From assembly GCA_025738555.1 (NCBI GenBank), contig JAOVFP010000006.1, positions 124,001 to 188,000 of the forward strand: 64,000 bases of DNA, read 5' to 3'. Source of the stretch: Cyathus striatus (lineage: Eukaryota; Basidiomycota; Agaricomycetes; Agaricales; Nidulariaceae). The first letter of the stretch is position 1; each line of letters begins with the position of its first letter. Positions 55,608-64,000 of the stretch are shown here, one piece after another. Below the pieces are notes generated by a model. The model worked only from the letters and a program-made list of their open reading frames with translations. It was not told where the DNA came from and did no database searches. Position numbers and translations under genes: made by a program.

Positions 55608-56522
55608 GCACGCATTTGTTTGTGTTCCTTGAGGAGCGATCCTGGATTTTTTTAATCTTATTATCCTCAGTGGCACGCGATATGATGGGAATTGAGTTAA
55701 AAAGAGTCAGCTGGATGCGGAGAGTAGTATAAAGAAGCCTGCAGATAAATATGTCACGCATATTTGATATGCACCTTAATCGTAACCGATGGTGAAATGA
55801 CCCTAATATCAGCTCCAAGAGTATGTGTGACACCATTGTGATCTGTGGAGACGAACTCCACTGCCAGTATAAGTATTTCGCCGCACTATGCAGGCGTTGG
55901 GCGACGGAAATGAAATAGATCAACTTTAGGGAAAGGTACGTTGGAGAATCAGGTGTTCAGATACCATTGTTCAATCTTTTTATTGCTCTATTCGGATCTA
56001 CAAAGAGTATTATGGATGAATGCCTTGGAAAGCGAGAACGGAGACCATGATTGATCAAAAGCCTAGGTTCGCGCGTAATCCAACAGTGGTAGTTGTGAAC
56101 AAGTTGTGAGCTTGAGCTTGAGACATTGACAACTACAACTTGCTGAGTGCGTGATTGGCTTTGTCACCATGGTTCTGTCTGTAAAAGCGGCAATATATTT
56201 ACTTCAAGTTCTACTATGGTGTCTGTTGAAAGGCATATGGCGGTGATGTAATGAATTGCGATGAGCGTCGACGGTGGTTTGAGCCCAGTGAAGTCAGGCT
56301 GCGCATGCCTATGCCACTACGTACTTACACTTATGTAATAAGTACAAAGTTTCGGCACCAACCAATCGCATGGGTGACCGAGACTACACGATCACATGGC
56401 CGCAACACCAACGAAAGCTCTTTAAAAGCCAGACCAAGCCAGACTGTCTTGACCTTCGCTCTTGCTCCCCTGCCACTTCATCTAGTCTAAATATCCTTGG
56501 TTATGTGCTGTACATACCACAT
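55608..56522. other. inverted I66 upstream flank, then F-box H2 promoter region
   Basis: 55620-55920 is the inverse of the flank before copies C and D (about 26330-26460 and 32160-32450). No gene. From about 56330 the sequence resembles the 5' flank of F-box copy H1. Confidence 0.45.
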
Positions 56523-57469
56523 ATGCAGTTTAAATTTCCTACCGAAATTGAGGACGAGATATTTCGGTGGGTTATCTGTATCTACCCGGGCCCATATTGT
56601 CGCACAGATGCGCACTTAGCGACTGTTTCCAAACGAGTGTAAAGATTATGAGATTCTTGTGATAATATGTATACACTGTATAACCCACTAACTGTAGAGT
56701 CAATCCTATACGAAACTCTTAGATTCGGTGTACCCTTCATCTATCACCCAAAGGTCCTTCCGCGGAGAATCTTGCGCTTCAAAGTTGCTCTAAAGTCTAT
56801 ACCCAAAAGGTTTTTCCAGAAATACGTCAAAATTGATTGTTTTGTGGGAGAGGAGGTTTCCAGGAAGTTTATTCTAGATGTGCTTTCTGTTTGCGACAGT
56901 ATCCAGCACCTGGCGATTTGGTCTGAGCACGCAGATACGGCTTTTTGGGAATGGATCACAGTACAACCACTTCGCTCCCTAGAGTCAACATCGCACTGCA
57001 CATGTTATCGAAGTTGGGACGAGAACTTTCTCATTTAACATATCTAACCATAGATCCACAGTTCTTCAATGCGCGAAAGGAAATTCCAGCGGCCAGGATT
57101 CGGATGTTATCAGCACTTACACATGTCTCAATGACAGTTGTATCTTCGAGAGTGGTACTGAGCAATCTAAATACTCTCATCCAGAATGACAAACACCTTC
57201 GGTCCATTTTCATCTTCGTTGACTGCGAGTTGGTGTCAGATCATACAATTGATTGCTAGGTTAAAACATGGAAAGCCCTGGACTCGAGGATCGTAGTTTT
57301 GTATTCGAACTCCGATGCAGAACCTATCAAAATATGGCAGGAAAGGATGGACAGCGAGGTGATCGATATTGATGACCGGCACTAGCATTATGGAAATAAA
57401 CTGTCGGAAGGCTATGATATGGACGATGATAGTAGCTCTGACTATGATAGTAACTCTAACTATTACTAA
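56523..57469 (+). pseudogene. F-box protein pseudogene (copy H2)
   Basis: Starts MQFKFPTEIEDEIFRWVI like H1 and H3. Lesions: TAA at 56640-56642 where H1 and H3 have CAA in SKRVQK; a one-base frameshift around 56990 (the DSTFDALRML region); and a further TAG near 57257 in the segment before VKTWKALDSRIVV. The rest follows H1 closely, including QHLAIWSEHADTA and an acidic tail. Clearly dead. Confidence 0.78.
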
Positions 57470-57849
57470 TTACTAATAAAGGAGGAGGATGCCTCATCCA
57501 GGCATCGCAGACCATATATCTCCATCTCCTCCCCGCACAAGTAATACTATTGAAATTCGTAATATATGCTGGTCCATTCGGCTCTTTCGGATGGGTGAAG
57601 TAATGAAACGAGAACAATTTAAGTCAATTTATATTCAAATTAATTGCCTACTCGCACACTGGAAGCTGGACGTTGAAGTTTGTTCACGGACGCTAATTAA
57701 TCTGAATTTCAACTGAATCTATTAAGTACACGGAATTGGAGAGGGAGATGAATGACATAGCATATAGGCTTAAAAGGAACCGATCACAACTGCCAACGCA
57801 GGTCGAAAATGGAAAAGAGCTCAATGAACCAGAACTGTCGCAACCATAT

Positions 57850-58473
57850 TTATCGTGCTGATTCAGAGCCGGTACCTGTCCCATCAACACTTTTGAAAAT
57901 CCACGCTTGATACACATCGCACGCATCGAACGGTTTCAAGACGATCTAATACTATGTTTCAGTGAGTGTTGAGGGGAGCGTGCCCTGGTACTGACCTTGG
58001 GTGGACAGTGTTGGAAGCGGGACTTGTCCGCGGCGAGCTCGTGCCCGAGTTCTTCTATTGGTCCACCAGGAATTACCGTACTTGGTGCCATTAAATTGTA
58101 AGCAAGCATTTTCCAGGATGGCAGAAGGTACTACTTACTGGAATGCATTGTCACCAGCATCAGTAACACGTTCAATACGCCACTCGAACGGATTATTTCT
58201 AGCCACAAGAGGCACCTCTACACCTATACTTCGAAGGGATAGGTATTGGGGCCTTCCGGCATCTCTCGAGTCTTTCACGGCATACGTTGAGTCAGAGCAC
58301 GGTAGAACTTCCCATTGCTACTACGTAGTCAGCGTGCATTTCAAATCTAATAATATTTGCCTTACATGTCTTTGCTGTTCGGGTACGAGAATAATCTCGT
58401 TATTGTCTGACTGGGATAGGTACTCTCCAGTCCGTTTGTATTGAATGTAGTATATTCCTTGATTGATTGACAT
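57850..58473 (-). CDS. I66-type (cospin-like) serine protease inhibitor, copy F
   Basis: Divergent but intact member, 155 residues. Exons (minus) 58473-58366, 58317-58139, 58080-57996 and 57945-57850; introns 48, 58 and 50 nt, in phases 0, 2 and 0 as in the other copies. It begins MSINQGIYYIQYKRTGEYLS, has WEVLPCSDSTYAVKD, PLVARNNPFEWRIERV and VIPGGPIEELGHELAAD, and ends YQAWIFKSVDG plus a longer tail. It lacks the shared ACCTCCAGG promoter block; a TATAAAAG box lies about 90 nt upstream (58558-58568). Expression may therefore differ from A-E. Confidence 0.75.
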
Positions 58474-58557
58474 ACTCGGTAGTAATTTGATAGTAATCCG
58501 AGGAATAGGGGAGTGGGGAAGAAAGGGTATGGGATCATAACTTAGTATGAGTGATCG

Positions 58558-58568
58558 GCTTTTATAGG
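58558..58568 (-). promoter_or_regulatory. TATA box of I66 copy F
   Basis: Minus strand CCTATAAAAGC about 90 nt before the ATG at 58473. Confidence 0.4.
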
Positions 58569-58626
58569 TATTACCTCTTCGGTGGCCATGTGAACACGAA
58601 GAAATACTGACCAGCACTGTACCCAT

Positions 58627-59146
58627 TTAACCAACGTGTTTAGGCCCTTTCATATTTTAGTGGCTACAGGTATGATATCAATGTCATTTTGTACAACCTG
58701 TATAGTGTAAAATGACGTAGAAATGTTCCTCGAGGCAGGTGTATGGTCGGTATGGGCGCCATCGGCGTCTTCGATTTCTTCCAGGCGAATGTATAAAATT
58801 TACCGTCACGATGTCTCTCAGATTACGGTAACAAAAGACGCCCAGAGAATTTAAACACCTTTCTACAGTTCTGGATAAGTAACTATGTCTGCTGTGGTGC
58901 TTACATTGGAATTGAATTGCACTAGCGGTTATTAATTTATTGCTTACACGTGTGCCGCTTCTTACTACGACAGTACGTATTAGACTCTACCGATGCCGAG
59001 ATTGTCTAAAGTCAATACTATTATTAATATGTGCATTGTGGGCTGGCAAAGAAATCAAAGGCTCACGTTTCCTTTGTGAAATAGTGTGCATGAATAGGCC
59101 CATATGTATGGTAATGGTTGCAGCAACTTGAAAGTTAGAGAAGTTA
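58627..59146. other. non-coding
   Basis: No gene. A short stretch near 58898-58925 resembles intron 1 of the I66 genes and may be a relic; too short to be sure. Confidence 0.3.
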
Positions 59147-59550
59147 GTGTTGTTAACGGCTGGCTCACGTGACATAGCGGCTTGAGCTACAAATGTGCAA
59201 TTTTAAAAGCAATGCCTCATTCCAGCTTCAAAATATTTGGCTGGTAAATATATGTGCATCGTGGTGGATATTTAAGTAATTTAGAATTTTGCTACAAGTC
59301 AAGTGTGCACTGAGTAGAATGCAAAAACTGACATCGGCTCAATGGCTTGAGCCGATGTCACGCACAAAGTGAGCCGATAGGATATCGTCTGTAATTTTGA
59401 CTCTTATACTTGCACAACAGCATAGAAATGTAAAATTTACCCTTGTCTATAATCTGAATGCAATAAAACGCTTCCGAGAACTTTGTGGAGATAATGAGAG
59501 ATAAAATACGACATTGTGACAGGTGTGACGGCTCAAGCCGTTAACAACAC
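59147..59550. mobile_element. 404-bp MITE with TA target duplication
   Basis: Ends GTGTTGTTAACGGCT and its inverse, each flanked by TA (59145-59146 and 59551-59552). Inside, 59331-59360 is a perfect 13-bp hairpin (GACATCGGCTCAA...TTGAGCCGATGTC). No ORF. Confidence 0.65.
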
Positions 59551-60146
59551 TATCTAAGAGAAGGTAAAAACATCAAAGGCTATTATTGGAAGGGCTTCGA
59601 TAGCTAAAATACGTAAATACTAGCTAATGAGCAGTGCTAAATATGACTCCATTGTATAATCTTTACCTTGACTTTAATTCTATTACCGATGTTCTGTACG
59701 CCGTAGTTTATAGTCCCTTTCATAATAGTACTACTCCCTGAGACGGATGTGTTGTGCGACAGTCAATAGCTTTAGTAGACTATAACTATTACAATTGTTA
59801 TCGCGGGTTGAGAGTTATTTAAAAGTTCAAAGGCTCATGCGTTTGTAGCCTCGCTCGTGAAGGATGTTGAGAGATATAGCAAATCGGATACGAAATATTG
59901 ACGAAGTTGGACGGAGTGCTGGTGCGGACGGATTTAATATTTAGTTAGTGCTTTAACGCTATAAGAGCCTGGGAAAGCTTGCGGAAAACACCAAGTTGTT
60001 GATATGAGTTTGTTGGCCTTCTCTATAGGAAATAGTGCTAAACAACACGATCACATGATGAATCGCTTTTAAGATTTTTCATTGGTTTGTTCAAGTTCGC
60101 CAAAAAATCCACGCGCTATTTCAACTCCCTTACTTGATCCCCACCG

Positions 60147-61111
60147 ATGTTATTTTACTTTCCACCTGAAATAGAGGACGATATATTTCGATGGGTAGTA
60201 CTCATCGCTCCATTTTGTCCAGCAGATGTTCACTTAGCAACTGTTTCCAAACGAGTTCAAAAATGGCGAGACCTTACTGTTGTATTGCGAGGGTTAGTTG
60301 ACTGACATCCACCATCCACGAAAGCATAGAGCCCATCTTCTATGAAACTCTCAAGTTTCGTCTTATCGTCGCAGACTACGAATCATCGGAAGGAATAATA
60401 GCGCAAAACTCATTCGAATTCGCGTTACAGTCCAAATCTCCGCAGTTTTTTCACGATTCCGTCAAGAATGTCCTTTTCATAGACGTTTCCTTGGGGTTCT
60501 CTTTACGTCTTCTTAAGGTCTGCACTGGAATTCGGGACTTGGGCATTTGGTCTAAGGAGTATGACCCAATCATTTGGGATTACGTGACGGCGCTACCTCT
60601 CCAAACTCTCGAAACGCACCTCGACATGCTGAACGACTTGAAATGCGAGCTTCCTCAAGTCAAACATCTCTCCATCATCCCCATTATTTATGAAGAATCT
60701 CTCCCTCTGGTCGTGTTTCCGTTACTGCCAGCACTCACACACCTTACAGTAGCCGTTGGAGACGATAACGATATGTTATTAGAAGATCTCGATTATCTCT
60801 TGAAGAGTATTGAAGCCCTCCAGTCTGTGACAATACTTATTGGCGAAGATAATGTCGAGATGAATCGCGAAAAACGCCAAGTACGGGGATGGAAGGCACT
60901 AGATCCAAGGATTCAAGTAATGCGTCCGCCACACATGGCCATTGACATGTGGCAAGAGAGGGTGACAAAAGGAGAAGTTGACTTTAATCGTTGTGAATGG
61001 GGTGGTTATAATCTGTCTTTGGACAGCCATTCGGACGGCTCGAACTCGGAAGGAGAAGGATACATGTACACAGACAGCGACGAATACTCAGACAGTGATG
61101 AATCAGATTAG
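60147..61111 (+). CDS. F-box protein, intact copy H3
   Basis: Probable SCF substrate receptor. Exons 60147-60265 and 60325-61111 give 301 residues. It starts MLFYFPPEIEDDIFRWVV (F-box-like helix), then HLATVSKRVQK, IEPIFYETLKF, VCTGIRDLGIWSKEYD, a leucine-rich middle (LPALTHLTVAVGDD), the WKALDPRIQVM block and an acidic Ser/Asp-rich C-terminal tail. The intron (59 nt, branch-like TTGACTGAC) uses a GC donor (GCGAGA) where the paralogue H1 has GTAAGA. No stop or frameshift, so it is the working copy of the H family in this window. Confidence 0.72.
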
Positions 61112-61237
61112 CTTCGATAGCAAGCCGAGATACCAGTGTAGTGTTAGAGTAAAGTGATTTCTTGGCCTAATAATACCGATGTGCTTACACTTGTAGAATG
61201 TTGTAAATGAAATACAATATACAGGTGACTGTTACAG

Positions 61238-61632
61238 ATGCGGGAAGGACAGTTTGAGAACTGCCAAAGTCCTATCAGTGAGGTAGGACAAGTAAAAGCC
61301 GAGATGGCAGAGTTTCTGGAAACGCACATGCGCATGGTGTTTGCGACTTACTAGTTCCCCTGGCAGTCACTGAATACCATTGCAACAGCTTTCTGTTACA
61401 GTTATGCCGAGCTTTCGAGATCGCACGTACTAGTAGCAGGACTTGGCTTATTGATACAAAATGATGGATCATTGGCGAGTCGTGATGCATTAATAGTGGA
61501 CCGAGAACCTAGCTGCATCACCGTTCGCTTGGTGTGCGAAGGCTTAGAGTGCCAACTACGCCAGCAAGGGTTTGAATTGTGGAAACAGTCTACTTCAAGC
61601 TCCTGTGACAACACAAATAGCTTTAACTGATA
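61238..61632 (+). CDS. hypothetical two-exon protein
   Basis: MREGQFENCQSPISEVGQ... can be spliced (donor GTTTGC near 61341, acceptor CTGTTACAG near 61401) to a frame without ATG reading LVAGLGLLIQNDGSL and LVCEGLECQLRQQGFELW, stop near 61630. The composition looks coding but no domain is recognised and the donor is weak. Confidence 0.25.
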
Positions 61633-62069
61633 TTTGCCACAAAACCTGCCTCGATCTCTGTGTATTCCCATTCATGGAAATGCGGGGGAACAACTGTGCA
61701 CTTTTCCATGCAGTTAGAGAGGTAGAATGTTGTAATCGTGAGTGCCCGCGCTAATGGCCCGTATCTTCGGCTGTAGTGATTTATCAATAATTCTTTGGAG
61801 GTTCTGGCCATCCTCGTACGAATCTGTGGACACTATCATATTAACTATCTGGCAGCGGATCTCTCAATTCCGTTCTGTGCGTTGATGGTGGCACGCACTT
61901 GAAATTTCACCCTTCTGGCTCTGCTGATGACTCAGGTACTCCTCGGCGTCGCCAAATATTACCATCTCTATGTGCGTAAATTCGCACTATCACAGTTCAC
62001 CCAAGTTATATTCTCGGATCTTTCTGATTCGGATTTTTTTTCAAAACATCAACGCCAAACTCTCCAAGA

Positions 62070-62441
62070 ATGCCAGTTGATCGAGGGACTTATTGTTTGA
62101 ATCAAAGAAGAGACGCACTCATCAGAGCGCCGTGGAATACTCAGAACTTGAAGTATGTGCGGTATTCCGGCGCACAAGATAGAAATTGCTCTGATGTACC
62201 GGAATTAGAAGCTTTATCAGATATCCACTTCCAACATCATTTACTCGCGGTATTAGACGGTCGAACTGGAGCGGATTCTTGCTCAAGTTGGAGATGGATA
62301 TATTTGGGACTCAGGAGAGGGAACGTGATTTACTACTTAGGCTCAAATGATCTGTATTCTTTTCGGGCGGATGATAAACGAGGTAAAGAAGACGAAGGAC
62401 CACCTGATGAACATGCATCACTCGTTTTAATGTCGCCGTAA
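62070..62441 (+). CDS. hypothetical small protein, possibly distant I66/trefoil relative
   Basis: MPVDRGTYCLNQRRDALIR has the start pattern of the I66 family (M-x(4)-GTY), but the rest (RWIYLGLRRGNVIYYLGSN) shows only loose similarity. A GTAAGT donor overlaps the stop at 62437-62441, so further exons may exist; none was identified. Function unknown. Confidence 0.3.
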   Translation: MPVDRGTYCLNQRRDALIRAPWNTQNLKYVRYSGAQDRNCSDVPELEALSDIHFQHHLLAVLDGRTGADSCSSWRWIYLGLRRGNVIYYLGSNDLYSFRADDKRGKEDEGPPDEHASLVLMSP

Positions 62442-64000
62442 GTCCACGAGTTTGCTTGTCATTAGTGGCACGACCAAATTGAACTTCTCAAAGCTACCTG
62501 AGCTGAGGTGACTGAAGAGCGAAATAGAAGATGAGAAATGAATATCATGGTTTACAAGGAAGATGAATACACATGTCATGTTAAATTGGTCACTAGTCCT
62601 TCTCCTTTTGATACCAAGGCACCAAAGCTTCATTCGTCCCGCCTCGGAAAACTTAACAAATCTCTTAGTATCTAGATACACCCTAACCATTGACTTGACC
62701 TGAAGATGATGTACATCTGCTAGTTGTCACTGAAACATTATTTTTAGAAAATCGCATGCTAAAAGGACAACTGCTTACTGATCGGTGTACGTGGTATAAC
62801 TCAGGTTCGGTGTAGGCTTTTACAAGCGTACTCAGATCTGCCACATTCACAGAATAAGCTCTCAAGATTTCAAAACTGTCAACCTATATACATAGTGGCT
62901 GTTAATTAATACCCAAGGGAACTTAGCATCTGGGATTTTGTAGTACCCGCGCATTGATAAGTTGGCCGGCGCATGATAAATATTTGAGATAATGACCGTG
63001 ACTTAAATCTTGATACGGGACAGCCGGCCAATTAGTCACGGAACACGCTGGCATCATCCTTAGAATGCAGCAAGCGCTATATTGAGGAGGATCCTAAGAA
63101 CTTTGGTCGAGCTGGGGTCGTGTTCACCTTGTGTTCACCGATACAACAGACGTCGGGTTGACCTCAGACCAGCCACCGAGAGTTGATATGATGTAAGCCA
63201 TAATAAGTACATAGCGTGTGAATTAAAATTTCGGCAAAGCTGGAAGCGTCTAGAAAGCCATTTCCAATTGCTCAGTTCGACTTTCACGTGGAGTCACCTC
63301 CGACTCACCGTGCGGTGCTAGTATCCTCATCTAGTCCTCGTTTTGCGCTTGTCATGATGCATCTACTTTTGGTAGCGACGTTCCGCATTTCAACCCGACG
63401 TGAAGTTCCTGTTACTTGGCCTTGATGGATGCTGCCAAAGCAAATTTGGGGGAAAGTGACAAAAGATCGGTTTTCGCGCTCGGAGTTCTTCACAAAATTG
63501 ACTCGACATACCTACTTATTAGGGATATCTTTGGCACATGCTTTTAATGTTACCGAACTGCCAACTGAGTATGATATAGGTAAACTTTAAAGTCGTGTTT
63601 CGCATGAGTCGCATCATCTCAACCTGAAGCTCGATGATGATGATAGTACCTTTTGGGGTCCCGACAACATCGTTGATATTTCCGGACGCTCACGCTTGGT
63701 GCTCAGCCTTCCCAGCATTCTGAATTCAACGGCCGATTCACCAGCCGTTCACGATTGTTCGCGTATCAGATTCAGATTCGCATCACTTACCATGCTGAAT
63801 TCACGGAAAGAGCGGTGTATTCAGATCACCTCTCAATTTACTTCATACATTCCAATGATCCACTGCGGATGCTCTGTGATGTTACATGTCTGGGCGAAGG
63901 GGCGATGTTAGACTGGGCTGTAGATACTATTATCAACTCTCTGCATATTTAAGCACGGCGTGCTTAAATGTTAGGTATAGGATCACTTGCTAGCTATGTA
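62442..64000. other. no supported gene to the window end
   Basis: Short frames at 62427-62865 (minus) and 63696-63952 (plus, two overlapping frames) show no domain. The stretch reading ERAVYSDHLSIYFIHSNDP at about 63800-63860 looks coding-like but its gene cannot be built and may continue past the window. Confidence 0.3.

Overview
This window looks like a gene-poor, repeat-rich accessory region of a filamentous basidiomycete genome, most likely an Agaricomycete. The evidence is many 48-68 nt GT-AG introns, intron-containing tRNA-Glu genes, and families typical of mushroom-forming and related fungi: a short NACHT NTPase with the FVINGG N-terminal motif, DUF6699, DUF6589, F-box proteins and I66-type beta-trefoil protease inhibitors. 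The exact lineage cannot be fixed from the sequence alone. Family names below come from recognition of motifs, not from a database search.

Layout. 0-1.4 kb: an F-box protein gene (-). 1.4-4.3 kb: decayed tandem pieces of an ABC-F gene. 4.9-8.9 kb: a NACHT NTPase, a degenerate (pseudo)kinase and a DUF6699 protein, all (+). 9.3-12.05 kb: an intact ten-exon ABC-F ATPase (-), the source of the relics. 13.5-15.9 kb: an I66 inhibitor gene (A), a TIR element and an F-box gene with one nonsense codon. 16.1-23.3 kb: a 7.25-kb transposon-like element with inverted ends carrying a DUF6589 gene (+) and a RecQ-like helicase gene (-), both broken by stop codons. 23.6-33.3 kb: three further I66 copies (B, C, D), a related MITE, a second MITE inside an intron of C, and a 2-kb minisatellite that forms a very large inverted repeat. 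34.1-42.7 kb: tRNA-Glu, then long degenerate repeats with one CpG-depleted block. 42.8-48.96 kb: a TPR-like/F-box/LRR gene with a 3.4-kb intron. 49-56 kb: an inverted copy of the I66-tRNA block (tRNA-Glu, I66 copy E), interrupted by two hAT-like non-autonomous elements with 7- and 8-bp target duplications. 56.5-61.1 kb: an F-box pseudogene, I66 copy F (-), a MITE, and an intact F-box gene. 61.1-64 kb: only weak hypothetical ORFs.

How it fits together. The genes suggest a fast-evolving defence or adaptive compartment: an NLR-like NTPase, a kinase-like protein, F-box proteins and secreted-size protease inhibitors that multiplied by segmental duplication. The transposons are probably the agents of the rearrangement. 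Many inactivating changes are C-to-T or G-to-A (CGA to TGA at three sites), which is what mutation of methylated or RIP-targeted repeats would leave. The most notable item is the DUF6589 + RecQ element at 16089-23338, because a small MITE at 25907-26293 shares its terminal and subterminal motifs and so looks like its non-autonomous partner.
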